DNA of 64,000 nucleotides from Adenanthera pavonina (lineage: Eukaryota; Streptophyta; Magnoliopsida; Fabales; Fabaceae), in NCBI GenBank assembly GCA_026686845.1, contig JAIVEN010000021.1, positions 22,338,001 through 22,402,000 on the forward strand, in the 5' to 3' direction. Below, piece after piece: positions 10,664 to 23,789 of this stretch (positions are counted from its first letter, which is position 1; the number at the start of each line of letters is the position of its first letter). A program made the translations under genes and the position numbers. The notes below the pieces were generated by a model. That model did not search any database and was not told the origin of the DNA. It saw nothing but the letters and a program-made list of their open reading frames with translations.

Positions 10664-13160
10664 AAGCTTTTTGGCATCAGGTTTCGTGTTGGAGGGTCAT
10701 ATCTGCTGGTTTTTGTGAGCATCTCTTATCCAATTTGGGTCACTCTGAGATTTTGGTTAAACGAGGAACTTGTGTATTACATTGAGAACGCTTTTTTGTT
10801 GAATATTACAGTGCCTATAACTATATTTGTTTTCCCCTCAACTATATTAGTGCCTAAAGGTTATTTTACTTTTATGAATTTGATTACCTATCTTTTCTAT
10901 CTACGTTAGGGATTTTTGAATTTATTATGCTGTCTACATGTACATTCAACATTGAAAAGCCCTCTAGGTTTCACTCCACAAGAGTGATGAAGATATTAAA
11001 TTGCCGATCCCAGTTGATGCACTTTATATCCCGTCTTTCTCCCTTGAAATGAATACTATATAGAATTCAGTACTCTTATGAAGTTTGCCGTCAATGTGTT
11101 GGATTTTCTGTGTTATTTGGATTTTGATATGTAGTGGTTTCAAGAGTGGTGCAAACTTGAATTTTCATTCGTTGGTCCTGTTGATAACCATGGTCAAGGC
11201 ATTGAAACATGATATGAACATTTATAGAGCTGAGGTTACATATATATTTTGCTTATTTAGTTTTAGCTTTGAAGGTCCTCTAAATTTAGAATTCAAGACT
11301 CTGTTTATATGGTCACTCCATTTAATTTTTTTCTTTAAACTCTGAGGATTGAGAATTCTCCACTATTTTGGGTTCAGGGGGTTCTTATACGAGTTCTCAA
11401 CCTGAACACAGTTAGAAGTTCCCATAGAGAGAGAGAGAGAGAAGTTGTTGATGGATGATGCATAGAAATGGAAGTTCTTTATGCTTATAGAAGTGGTGAA
11501 AAAATGAGAGAAGAAATACGGTCACCTCTACTGATCAACACAGGTTAACTCTCTACAAGGTCCTGCTAGTTACATATTACCAAAATTTGAAGCTTTGTCT
11601 GGATTCTAGCATAGTTTAAGTGTGAAAGAAAAGTAAAGAATTGAGAATATACAGGAAATAATTGTTAAATTCTTGAGTCTTATCTAGCAGGATGATTTAT
11701 TTTTAGAATTCTTCTTTTTCTCTTTTTTCAAAAGTTTAATATAAATTGGCTGCAATTATCTGGAGACAGTTCAATTAAGGACTTGTCATTCAATGAGCAA
11801 AAATATTGGCAGAGAAGCTGAAGGAGAGTTTGAGATGAGACTGCTGATGCTTCTTTTTATTCAAGGTCTTAGGAAAGTTAAATGGGAAGGAGTGTAGCCT
11901 ATGTTGTAGTTTGCATGGTATGTAACTGATGACAAATGCATTGCTGCCTGCCACCTCTTTAAAAGAGGCAGGGGCAACAATAGAAAAGCTCAGGACCGGG
12001 GTTTCTGATTTATCTGGTTTTGGGTTCCCAAATAAGGAAAAAGTTGTCAACTGAAACACAGTATCATCTTTAAGAGGAAGGTCAAAAGTTCCCTCTAGAT
12101 GTCATTCTGTTTGTTGATCAAGTAGATGCCAAACCAGATATCTCACCCATTTTCCCTCTTTATGGCAGGGTCTGTCAGTCCATAATATGGCCCCAATTAA
12201 GATATTTGAGAAGTACAGTTAGGTATTTAGTTTCCCTTTGAGCTGAGGTGTATGTTGCTTAATGATTTAACAATTTATCTGCCAAAAAGTAGGTGATTTG
12301 TGCCAGGTAGCTCCAAGTTTCATGTTTCAAGAGTTCCTAGTTGAGAACCCCCATGTAGATGCAATAGATATGGGGAGTGTGTGGTTTCTGATGGATATGA
12401 ATGGAGAAGCCAATTGCTAGTCTTTGTGATTCCTCTCCAGTTATTGGGGAGAATAAGGAGAAAGGAGATAGAGATTGGAATGTAACCCACACTGACTGGT
12501 AAATTTGACCTTTATCACTTTACTCATTTTCTCTGTTCAGGGATCTCCATCAATTGCTAGTTGCGTTTCTCTCAAACTTTGTCTCTGTATAGGCTATACC
12601 TGAAGTGTATTCTATGTCAGGGTCTCAAACTCTTATTGATTGCTGGGAGCAATTTTCTCTCTCAACCACTTACCACGTGGCCCCTCATTTGTCTGCTGTA
12701 TTGGTCCTTCGTGCTTGAAGTTCTCTGCCAATTGGAATTTGGATTAGACAATCACAATATGCTTTTTATTTTTTTGGCAGATGAGAATAACTTGCTTCCA
12801 TCATTTAAACCAGTGAGGAAAGTCAGTAAAATTTGAAAAAAAGCTTATTCTGAATAAAAGAAGTTGTGGAGATGTATGGTAAAAGAATTCTGGGATTTCT
12901 GGAACAAAAGCAATTATCATGGTGGTGATAAGTGTTGTGACATGGCAGATGAAAGCCTGCAGCTTTAGCTATAGTATATTTCTGGCATAGCTGCAGTATC
13001 AGAAGATACTGCAATGAAGAACTGAGCATATAGTTAATTTTGGCCAAGTGGCTTGAAGCATGTAATTTTTTTTTAATTTAAAGAAACAACTACAGTGCAG
13101 AAGCAATAACTACAGACACCTACAACGCAACAGCCAAACTAGAAGCATATAATTAATAAT
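10664..13160. other. NIP7 3' flank and spacer, no second gene seen
   Basis: The first several hundred bases probably hold the NIP7 3'UTR. A short GAGAGA run lies near 11429-11442. Open frames at 11085-11345, 11790-12059 and 12561-12836 are short, have no recognisable domain and look fortuitous. Base composition is moderate, so degraded genic or repeat sequence is possible. Confidence 0.45.
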
Positions 13161-14428
13161 GAAACTGTGAATACCTTATTTTGTCTGGTTTTTACACGAA
13201 AAAACTAAAAAAAATATATAATTAAAAATTGATGCAATTTTTTTATTATCAATTTAAATTCAAATTTTATAAAAAATGAAAAATAAATAAAATAAAAATA
13301 GAAAAAAACTAATAAAAATTTTTCAAAAATTAAGTTAAATAAAAAATTAATTAAATTAAAAAGAGATTGGTGTGGGGCTTAAAGCACTGAGCTTGAAATG
13401 TTGAAGCCTAGCATTTTAGTCCACACTTCACCCTGAGCGCTAATTAGGGTTCAGGAACATGAGGGAAAGGAGTCAGAACAGGGAGGCTGATGAGACCAGA
13501 GGGAGCATGCATGAGTGAATAGAGAAGAGGGCTGAAGGACAGGAAGAAGAATCTGAGGCAGAGGGAGACGTGCACGCAAAGGAGAGACAGAGGGAGGCTG
13601 AGCATGATGGAGATAAAATGGAGGGAGATCGCGGATAAAATCCTAAGATTTTTAGGGCTGAAAATCCTAGAGACCGAAAAATTGGGAGCCGAAAAAACTC
13701 GAGGAAATTGATGCTAAAAATTTCAGAGGTTGAGGGATCAAGTAAGCCAAACACGGGAGACGTAGAGGTAGAAGAAGAAGCCATAACCGACTACGACGCC
13801 TAAGTAGGGGCTGCGGAGCATTCGACACAGAGAACTGAGTGGCTCAGCTGGTAAATGTTATGCTAGAATTTTGGCCAGTTGGTTTGATTATACGCCTCAT
13901 TTATATTCTTGATGGTGTGGAGATTATACTCTGTTATCTGAGTTCTCTGATTGAGTTATGGAACCTCTAGGCCATCCTTGTTCTAATTTTATTTTAGGAA
14001 TAGTGCATCTGCATCAAGGGGCAAGTAATTAGAATTCAATTTTGAGTTTCTAAGTTTCTTAAATCTTTTGAATTTACTACTTGTGGGGATGGTGTTAAGT
14101 TCTGTTCCTTTGGGGGTCTACTTGCCTACGGTTTTCTGCTCTTCGACTCTGTTTATGGAACTATTTTGTTCAGATTGTTGGTTATATTTTCATGAAGTAC
14201 TTCATTCTTATATTTGTATGTTGTTTTGTTTCTAGCGAATTTTTTATTCTGATGTGACTTCATGGAAAAACAATTTGTTAAGTAAGCTAGTTTCAATCTT
14301 ACTGGTGTGCGAATGATGCTTTGCTTTTGAGCTCAAACTGCTCTTCATATTTAGAATATTGGTACCTTTGTAATAAGTCTCAATTTGTAAAAGCTTTCCC
14401 TATGATTAGCTTTTATTGATGATTTATC

Positions 14429-15023
14429 TAGGGCTGAACATTCCTGCCCGAAGCCCGGTTGGCCCGGCTCGGCCCGACCACTTCGGGCCAATCGGGCCGG
14501 GCCAAATTTCGGGCCGGGCTAGGGTTAGGGCCAAGCACTCTAACCCTAACCCGGCTCGATCTATATATATATATATATTTTTTTTTTTTTAATTTTTTTT
14601 CTAATTTTTTATATATCTTAATTGAGTTTTGTAGAATTTTTTTTTCTTTATGTATCTAATATAATACATTTACTATGTAAATATTATAAAAACTTTTTAA
14701 GATTTTAATGTTTCAAATTTTTTTTGAAATTTTGAATTAATTTTTTAACTTAATATTTATGTAAAAATAATGTATAATGGTTAAATATTCATAAATTTTG
14801 AACAATTTTATTTTTTTCTAAGATTATTTTTTAAGAAAATCTATTTTTAAGTATAAATAAATGTATTTTTTATTATTAAATAAGTTTTTTTTATTTTTTA
14901 ATTAAAAAAAAAAGATATATAGTATCGGGCTAGCCCGGTACTTGGCCCGAAACTGGCCCGATACTAGCCCGAAATATTTCGGGCCAGGCATCCCCGGCCT
15001 GGTCCGGCCCATGATCACCCCTA
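14429..15023. mobile_element. Non-autonomous hAT element, GGGCC-rich ends (copy 2)
   Basis: The 595-bp element is flanked by an exact 8-bp duplication GATTTATC (14421-14428 and 15024-15031). Ends are TAGGGCTGAACAT and, reversed, TAGGGGTGATCAT. By eye it is nearly identical along its length to copy 1 at 3097-3699, apart from small indels and substitutions. It is inserted inside the solo LTR of copy B and so is younger than that LTR. Confidence 0.9.
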
Positions 15024-15361
15024 GATTTATCCATGAGATTGCATCACCACATGACACTGGTGAAACATGAAATAGAGTATAATTTTGTGGTTTTAGTTTC
15101 AGCAAAGCAGTTCACAAGAGTGAGGTGGATCTTTTCAGGATTTAGGCAAATGTGGTTTGGTTTATTTGTTATGGAAATCCATTGACTGCCTCAGTTGTTA
15201 GCATGTTTTACCATTCGAAATTCGATGATGAATTGTACAGTGTGTTTGAAAAATAAGGAACCGTGCAATGGTTATGGAATTGGGTGTTGACTGTTAGAAC
15301 ATCATGTGAGATGAAAGATTAAGCTTCTAAGGACCCCTCACCTTTTCGGTTGTGAACTCTA

Positions 15362-15510
15362 GTCCGTTTTCTTATGGGTTTGACATTAGGATATTTGTTA
15401 TGAAAATACTGAGCTATTTTCTTATGGGTCTGACCTTGGGATGTTTGTTAAGAATATTTTGAGCTGTTTTCTATGGGCTTGATATTGTGAAATTTGTTGT
15501 GAATATAACT
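15362..15510. repeat. Three-copy degenerate tandem repeat, ~50-bp units
   Basis: The phrase TTTTCTTATGGGTTTGACAT recurs at about 15365, 15416 and 15466 as TTTTCTTATGGGTCTGACCT and TTTTCTATGGGCTTGATATT, followed each time by a GATATTTGTTATGAA-like segment. It lies within solo LTR copy B. Confidence 0.65.
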
Positions 15511-17066
15511 TGGTAAAATTTCCTAACATGAACATGATTCGTATGGGTGCACTATACCATAAGGAATTTTGGTTGATTCATTACTAACTTTACAATTTCA
15601 ATGTCCATTTCACGCTTCATAGTTTTCAAAGTAATTTTAAGTACGCTAACTACCTATTATCTGGTGTTCCACTGGATTACGATTTTTGGAATATTATTTA
15701 GACCTTTTCAAAAAATAAATAAACAAAATAATAAAAGAAAAATACTTACAAATAGAAGTATTTAAAAATTCGTTACGAAAGTTTCTAGAGTTTTTGTAGG
15801 TTCTAAAATAATCACACCGTGTGAGCCGATGAGGCTGAACAAGTGTATTGCAAGGATATACTTATAAAAGGTCACATTTCTATCCAAAATTTTATCTTCT
15901 CATAAAAATAATAAATGAAATAGAAAAATGGTAAAATGAATAAATAAACAATTGGCTTAATAATTACACCATGTGAGTTTTTGAAACCAACGCAAGTATT
16001 TAAGTTTACTGAGTTGTCGCGTGAGATTGCGAATTCACGTAGATATATTAATTAAATAACTTTCTTTTAAGAAAATAATTATATAAAAAATCAATTATGG
16101 TAATATAACAAGTTTTTTTAATGTATAATAAAACATTTATACCATGAGGTTTAGAACTTCCGCAGGTAATGAAAGAATCAATCTATTGGGTATGACTGCG
16201 AATCTGCAACAAATAGATTGCTTTTCTTTTTAAAAGAAAATTTTTCAAAAGTATAAAAAAAATATGATGGTTTTTCAAAAGTCAAAAGTCAAATAAAAAC
16301 ATTTTCAAAAATTAAAGAAAAAGAAAAAATATTTTCAAACAAAATAAAGTAAGAGTAAGTATGTGGGATTATATTATCTTTTACAAATTAAAACACATCA
16401 ACTCAGCCTCAGAAAATTATTTTATTTGCAAAAAGGTAAATTATTCTCAATTAGTTTTCTCTTATTACAAAAATTATAATAAAAAATACCTATAAACATA
16501 TATGCAATAGGCCCGAACTACGTGAACTTTGATCCCCATCGCAGGATACGTAGGTCCCAGACTCTGATCTTGGATCAACTCCGCCTTGTAAATAAATAAA
16601 TACCCTTCCAATTTATTTTCTTAATTCATTTTGATTTTTTTTTTAAATTTCCTTTATTTAATAAATATTTTTCAATTTAATTCTCTTAAATTCCTTTTCT
16701 TTATTTTATCCTTTAAATTTCCTTAATTTTTTTCTTTTTTATTTTCTACCCTTATCCTCACATGTGAATAATAAAAGAAAAATAAAAATATTTTTTGAAG
16801 CCGTATTAATTTACATAATCAATATAAGGTAACCGTTTATAGGAATGGGTGTCATGAGATGCCTAACACCTTCCCACGCACAATCGACTTCCGAACTCAA
16901 CTTTGATTACACATACCATCATTTTTCTCTTTAATTCGGTTTTCCAAGATTTCTCTCAAAATTTTGATTGCAACTCCTCACAAATCAGTTTTCATCAAGA
17001 AATCCAATTTATCTCATGATTTGTTCTATTTTCCTTTTGTCCCGTTTTTCCGAGTGCAACAGAAAC

Positions 17067-20000
17067 ATTCACTGGATTATGTAAAATGCCCTAGGAATCA
17101 AATTAGTCGTGGAAACCAAATCTTCATCTTCACTTCGTTGTCATTTTAAGCGGAAGAAAACTCTCTCGCTCTTTTAATGCCTATAGGTGAAAGTCTATCC
17201 TAAATTCCTCATGTTCTGATTAGAACTTCATTCTCAAAACCAGTGTGAATTCTCTCGACTTCAAAAGTCAAAGTTAGGCATAAACGTAACAATTGATAAG
17301 CAGGCAAAGCATGCTCAATTCCCTTAACTCTAATTTTATTCCTTTCCATCACAGAATTCCCTCAAAATGTAATGCACCATAACTTAACAAATCCAATGTT
17401 AGGCTAACATACAATTGAAATGACCATATTAATTAATTGCACATACAGAGAACAGTTGTGTACAATCTATATATATATATATATATATATATATTCCTTA
17501 AAGAAAAAATAGTGTGTATAAGTATTGTTATAAACAGTGTTCTCCTCCACTTTCTTTAATATTTTATTTTTTAAATTATTTTAACGTTTTTACTTTTTAC
17601 TTTTATTTTTTGTTTATTTAAATTTTTCATATTTTATCAAATATTATAAAATATTTCTTCACATATTTTCTCTTTTTTCTATTCTCTCTTTCCTCTAATC
17701 ACCTTATTTTTTATATATTTTTTTAAAATTCTCTTCCCATATTTTTATTTTCTCTCTATTCATACCCTTATTATTATTTTAACTTCTCTCTCTTCTTTGG
17801 TTATATCAAATTATATCAAATGTAGAAAAACATTTTACATTTTCAGGTTATGACTATTTTTTTCTTCTATCATTCCCTCTCAAATAACATAAATGTATTT
17901 TTTATATTTAAATTTTAAATCTTTTAACCCTATTATTTTTTTACTTACCTTTTACTCAAATTTCATAATTTTTGTATCATTGCCTTTTTATGAACTTAAT
18001 GTTATAGGATCAATTTTTTTTAATTTGGATATGTCCCTGTACTATACGGGATAAGACAATCTAGTTAATCTAATTTCTTTTTCGAGCTGAAATATACATA
18101 GAATTTCTTACATCTTCAAAGTGATCAAAATATTTATCAGGGACAAATTAATATTTCTTGGTAAAAAAAAATACTGACTTCTAACAAACACCGAGTTTTG
18201 AACTAAAAACCATAAACATCTCTCAAATTAATATTCTAGATTGTGTTTGGAAAACAATCAAATTTGAGACTTAAATTGAGTTAATTAGTAAGATCAAGAT
18301 ACATGGATTAAAAAAAATTATTTCGATCCAATTTTACTAATAATAATATAGACACACACGCACGCACAAGACCAGCCACAGCTTTGGTTTCTTATAGTAC
18401 CATATCCTTTCAATTAATAGAAGGGGATAATATAGACATGAAGGCACACCCACACATTTTAAAGGTAAAACATATTCTTATCGGTCCAAAATATAAGTTA
18501 GTTTTTAGAAAAAAATTTTTTATTCAAAATATAAGTTTTATTTAGTAATTTCTATAGTATAAAATATTCTTTTTCTCATTTTATCTTTATCTATAATTAA
18601 ATATAAGAGAGATAGTAAATTTTAAATACAATATATTAAATAGAGGTATTATGGAAAAATAATATATTTATTTGATAGATTTAATAAGTAAAAGTAACTT
18701 TCTTGGTCACCCGGCACCGAGTGGACAAAAATAAAAACATACTATGCCAGGTAAAGAATTTTAAATAGATAATTGAATATTTCTCCAGGAGAATTGAACG
18801 AAACACATATATGTGGGTTTTTAGAATGGAAAAAAGGGAGAATCACTTTTTTGAGCCCCAAAAGATTTATTCCAAATTCTATGGAGTTTAGAAGGAACAT
18901 TCTGAAGGCAAATTTGAGAGGATTAAAGGTGTAGTAAAACTAAATCACTCTCTCCATCTACTACTTTTCTTTCTTTAGTTTTTATTCGGATGATTTGAGA
19001 ATTTATTCTTATTTTGATTTTGAGAAAAATATTTATCCGTAACTAATTCTCCCAGTTAGCGATATGGATGTAGTCTAATTGGAATTGATTAGAGTTCACT
19101 CTGAATTATGATTTTTATTTTTGATTGAATTCTTCTAATATATCTATGTTTAATTATATCTATCTTTTTTATACTTTATTAGGAATTTTGTGATTGACCA
19201 CCATGAAATTTATTTTGTGGGTAAACTTAATAGACTGAAAGATGAAGAGTAAACCTAGACTTAGAGAGATAGACATAAACAATAATTTCAGAGATAGAAT
19301 TAAATGTTTATGGTAACTTCAGTTATAACTTCAAGGTTTAATTAGAGATTTTAGCTGCACGAGAGTGAATTAGAACTTAGGTAAATACAGACTAATTGAC
19401 TGAAAAGTAATTAGGATAATTTAGAAATAACTGTCACTATAATTATAGAAGGAGTCAATTTAAGAGTAACTTTAGTTATCTCAGGAAGATGAACCCCAAT
19501 TCCCTAACGCTTTTAGTGATTAAATTAAACTCAAATAATTGGTTTTATTGTTGTTTTGCTCTTATTTTAATATTTTTTGTTAATGTTTTACAAATCGTTT
19601 GGCTTGACTGAAATTATTTAATTCAGTAAATTATAACCTTTCTTGAGTTTGACTTCTAGAATACTTCAGGTATTTTTTTATACTATGATCAATCCTGTAT
19701 ACTTGTAATAACTTAAATAAGACTTATATTTTGAACCAGATTAAGCAGGAGTTATATGTTTCGGCTTTTCTGTGAAATAAACCACACATGGGCTTCTTCT
19801 TCTTCTTCTCCTGTTAGTTGGAGGAGAAGATATGATCCTGAAAGCAAACATGTTCGGAATGGGCGTCGTTTTGACTTTTCAGGCTAAGAAGAAGATGAAA
19901 TAAATGTCCCGAATATAGTATAGCTTCATGATGCAGCTAATTAAGTATGGGCGAAACCCCAAAAGTCTTCGTGTTAAACATTTCATTAAAGTTGATGTGT

Positions 20001-20128
20001 CTTAGCACCAAACCTCGCGCGCCCGGCAAAAAAAAAGTTAATGCAACTTTCGGAGAATCAATATCTCTTAATTAGAACACTTTTCTGTATTATCTGGTAA
20101 TTACTATTATATATGCAATGATTATATA
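17067..20128. other. Spacer with (TA)n and unclassified repeat-like sequence
   Basis: A TA microsatellite occupies 17468-17494. 18480-18690 contains AAATATAAG-type motifs resembling Stowaway interiors. 18830-19700 is evenly AT-rich without frames and looks like an old LTR or untranslated transposon sequence, but I could not find partner ends. No gene is supported. Confidence 0.4.
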
Positions 20129-20130
20129 TA

Positions 20131-20393
20131 CTCCCTCCGATTAAAACATAAAATTATACAGATAAAAAAAAATAATAAATTTTTTTAAAATATAAATTAA
20201 TTTTTAAAAATATCCTCATTTAATATTAATAGCTTTTATATTATGTAATTAATACAAATGAAAAAATACTTTATTAATTAGGGGTATTTTTAAAAAAAAG
20301 TTATTAAATACACGAGATAAACCCCTTTTATCCCTTATATTTTGAAATATAGAAATTCTCTCAATTATTTCTTATATTAAGAAACGGAGAAAA
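20131..20393. mobile_element. Stowaway-like MITE
   Basis: Starts CTCCCTCCGATTAAAACATA after TA and ends AAGAAACGGAGAAAA before TA. The left end is the classic Stowaway terminus and the right is a decayed counterpart. About 263 bp, AT-rich, non-coding. Confidence 0.65.
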
Positions 20394-20407
20394 TATATAT
20401 ATATATA

Positions 20408-20530
20408 ATCTTGACATACTTTTTATGCGATGAGTACTATATATATATATATATATATTACTCATTGCATAAAAAATATATATATATATATATATATATA
20501 GTACTCATCGCATAAAAAATATGTCAAGAT
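20408..20530. repeat. Inverted repeat with TA-rich loop
   Basis: The left arm (ATCTTGACATA...TTATGCGATGAGTACT) is complemented by the right arm (AGTACTCATCGCATAA...TATGTCAAGAT). Between them are two long TA runs and a third, partial ACTCATTGCATAAAAAATAT unit. Could be a small MITE or a replication-slippage product next to the Stowaway element. Confidence 0.75.
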
Positions 20531-20883
20531 TTTTAATTATCCTCAGAACCTTGTGAAGGAGGAAGTAGCAAATTGAAGCAAGGCAACGACATGGTGATGG
20601 ATTACAAAGCAAGTGGTCCCCAAAGGCTTACAACTTAATTTCATATGGTTGATTAAATTAGGGCTTGGAATCTAGTTATATACGTTCCTACTGTTATTAT
20701 AATAGACATTTCTTCTAAGTTCACAAACATGATTTCTTATGAATTTTATATTTAATATTAATATTTTTTTCTTGAAATATGAATGAACCTAGCTAGAACC
20801 CCATCTTTTATGGTAGTCTATATTTTCTAGTATAATCTCTTTTTCAGCCAAAAGTCTACTCTATCATAATCTCACCACCAATA

Positions 20884-21830
20884 GGCTATTTGGTTCAATT
20901 ACCACATTGTTGTAAAATGTAATGGAAAGGGATAGAAAGGGAAGGAATGTAAATAAAATACTTACGAGTTTGTTTGGTAAAAAATCGGGAATAGTGTGAA
21001 ATAAATTTATTGTATATATTTAATTAAATGTAAATATAATTAAAATGACTAAAATGGCCATGTTACAAAAAAATTCCTTCCCTCCTCCTCTTTCTTCTTC
21101 TGACATCACCATCGGCATTTGGAATAGTGGCGTCTCCATTGCCAGTGAGTCATACATCACTAAAACAAAAAAAAAAAATCAATGCGAATGATATCTGGAA
21201 GGATAAAAGAAAGAAGAGCACAAGTCTTTGAGCATCATCAAAGATGCCCAAGTTCGCTCCTTCGAATGCTTGTGCCCTTTGAAGAAGCAAATTTGTATCA
21301 ATGGCAGCGAAGAAGCAGCAAGTTGACAAACCAAAAAAAAGAAAGCAAATTCCAAGTTTTGACAATGAAGTAGATAAATCATCTAAAAGATAGATTGGAG
21401 GGAAGTCCTCAAATCCCTCATACCCATCGAATCCCTTGTAGATCTGGGAGGTTCATGGTGGTATGAAAGGTGTAGATCTTGGAAGTTCGTGGGTTGTTGA
21501 CAACTTGAAGGGTGGACTGAAGTTGCAATTGTGGAGGATGGACAATGGTTGAGGACATCAAAGATAGAAGGACGAAGGTCGGTGAGAGAGAAGATGGAGG
21601 AAGAAGAGCACTGTGATTTTTAATTTTAATAAGGATAATAAAGTTATTTTTTCAGTCATTTACATTCTAGATTACATAAGTTTTTAAAAATAAAACCATT
21701 TACATGAAAGGCTATAATTGATTTCACACATGAAATTCAAATTCCATGGTAATTGGTGAAGCAACCGCACATACCCATATAATGCAAAACCATTTACATC
21801 CCCTACCTTCGATAAATAAACCAAATGAGG
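20884..21830. mobile_element. Possible DNA transposon with GGCTATTTGGTT ends
   Basis: The left edge GGCTATTTGGTTCAATTACC and the reversed right edge CCTCATTTGGTTTATTTATC are imperfectly inverted, about 950 bp apart, resembling the TTTGGTT termini of plant PIF/Harbinger or hAT elements. No target duplication is clear. The short frames around 21150-21380 have no recognisable content. Confidence 0.35.
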
Positions 21831-22149
21831 TGTAATTGTTTATGCATTTAATTGGAACCAAAAAGAAAAAGCCTAAATAGCGCAATTAAGGATATGCTGG
21901 AAGACAATTCCAATGTGCAGCACGTAATAATAATAATTGATGTCGCTAAGTCTACATATTGTATTTAAGAGATGTAAAGAATGTACGTAGTAGCATTTTT
22001 TTTTTATGACATTTTCAATTAAGGAACATATTAATATTTAATTAGCCCGCATTAGCTAGTATCTCCTTTTATAAATATATTTTTCCGTACATTACTTCGA
22101 GTTTAAATGATCTTGAAAAATGAACACTGGGCGCCGGCGGATATTGATT

Positions 22150-22400
22150 CTTTGACTTTCATTACAATTAGACAATGGCTTCTTAAGGATTGGCAAATAA
22201 CAATATCTCATGGACACTGAGGCAAACAGTGTTGCTGATTATATGGCTAAGTTTTGTTTCTCTAACCGTTGTAATATGTCCTTTCTTTCTATTTTCCTCC
22301 TTTAGAAGTGCAACATTTGCTTTTTAAAAATGCCACTGGGCTTTGATCCCTAGGATAACTGCCTTTTTTTTTTTTTTGCCTTTGGGGGCTATAACCCTCT
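22150..22400 (+). pseudogene. LINE 3' relic (RNase H-like domain C-terminus)
   Basis: Two frame-shifted pieces encode IRQWLLKDWQITISHGH and then EANSVADYMAKFCF. This is the end of the RNase H-like domain of plant L1-type LINEs, where a DW..T..H motif is followed by EAN.VAD.LAK. The following sequence includes a T-rich run and no further coding. Heavily truncated and inactive. Confidence 0.55.
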
Positions 22401-23700
22401 TTCCTTACAAATTTTTATTTTATTATTCATGGCTTATAAATAGTATATTTTTCTCTGGATTTTATTTTTTATATTAATTGATGATACACTACCTTTTTTT
22501 TAAAATAAAAAGATTAATACTATGAATTATATCATATTTGATATATGTTGTGGGAAATTAATTAAAAGTGACAATTAATGTCTTGTAAAAATTAAGAGTG
22601 TTAAAAGTTGAGAATGTGAGATAAACATTGATATCATATATATTTATTTTGCCTGATTGATATCATATATTAGTATTTACATTTTTTCATAAATTAAAGA
22701 GTCACTAGTCAAAGTTAGGCGAAGGGAAATTTAAGGGAAGAAAGTGTAGATTAACAGAAAAAGTTAGGCAAGAGATGCTTGGGAATAGAAAGGCAGCACA
22801 CAAAACGAACAAATTTATATTTTGACACCGAAAACAAATTGATGTCCGATTGCTTTCAATTTTTATGTTTAAATGGTCCCCTCATAACCACTATATGTAT
22901 TCTCATAACTACTTTCATTAAAAATGGGCCATTTTTCATTTCAAGTCTTCACCGCGTGCCTTCACCTTCCTTCTTCTAATTCTGCAAATAAATCCATAAA
23001 TATATACTTTAAGTAAAATCTTCAATTCAAAATCTTCTCAATGAAAAAAAATTAAAGCATGAGAGAGATATATATATATATATATTCCTCATTTGGAGAT
23101 GCACGCACGTTTGTAATAATTGAATTCCATAGTATTTTGGATAAGATTAATGAGTCACTCTTCTCCAAATTTAGTCTCTAAAATGGAGGAGCTTTCCTTC
23201 AATGCCATTTAACTCGACTCAAATTTAAACTAGTCGATAATAATAGATACAAGGGATTTATTAGAAAGAGAAAATTAATTAATTTAGGTGAGATATTTCT
23301 TCTGGGGCCAAATTTATAGGTGAGATTAGAATATTTTGGACCAGGCATACATGCAAAACAGATCCTACGTGATTCCCCACATTCTCAAAATGACCAAATA
23401 GAAAATTAAATGTGACCCTTAGCAAGTCACGCACCCTTCCACCAGTCTCTCCCAATCATTTAATTGTCGCATCCTATTTTAATCTAATTCTATTTTTCAT
23501 TGAACTTTACTAAGATAAGATGTTAATCATATCAACAATACTCAAGTGAACCATATGCATTATATTAAAAAATTAAGATATGTGATATTCATAATATTTT
23601 TATTATCATTACTCAACAATAAACATTAGAAAACATTTTTTTATTTATAGAATTATTTTTTATTTCATTCTATTGAGCGGACTAACAAAACTGGCCCTAA
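22401..23700. other. FPF1-like upstream region, no other gene seen
   Basis: AT-rich with a TA run near 23070-23085. The open frame at 22779-22979 has no recognisable content. The final part serves as the promoter region of the FPF1-like gene. Confidence 0.45.
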
Positions 23701-23707
23701 GTTCATC

Positions 23708-23717
23708 TATATATATA
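23708..23717 (+). promoter_or_regulatory. Probable TATA box of the FPF1-like gene
   Basis: TATATATATA lies 73-82 bp before the ATG and is followed by ACACACATACC, which fits a start site about 30 bp downstream and a short 5'UTR. Inferred from sequence and position only. Confidence 0.5.
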
Positions 23718-23789
23718 CACACATACCTACATCAAAGTATCTCACACACTCATTTACTGCCAGCTTCTCTTGATTTCTAGAGTTGAAGA

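Larger units (their letters stand above)
13166..17061 (-). mobile_element. Solo LTR of a Tat/Ogre-like Gypsy element (copy B), with hAT insertion
   Basis: Exact 5-bp target duplications GAAAC lie at 13161-13165 and 17062-17066. Read on the minus strand, the LTR begins TGTTGCACTCGG (17061 down) and ends near ATTCACA (13166), matching the ends of the other copy at 28774-31454. Shared blocks include the segment around 16510-16570 (matches 29260-29325) and a pyrimidine-rich zone (purine-rich on plus, about 13440-13800). Total 3896 bp; without the 603 bp added by the hAT insertion and its duplicated target it is about 3.3 kb. No internal retroelement domains follow, so it is a solo LTR formed by LTR-LTR recombination. 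The Tat/Ogre assignment comes from the TGTCGCACC start and the CGGACAAAAT-like end and is inferred. The open frame at 13473-13784 falls in the purine-rich zone and is not a gene. Confidence 0.85.

Noticed and set aside
13473..13784. 103-residue Ser-rich frame on the minus strand
   Set aside because: It falls in the matching purine/pyrimidine-rich zone of solo LTR copy B and reflects composition only.
13830..13870. tRNA-like GTGGCTCAGCTGGTAAATG
   Set aside because: Resembles a D-loop only; no acceptor stem, anticodon arm or T-loop can be drawn, and it lies within a solo LTR.
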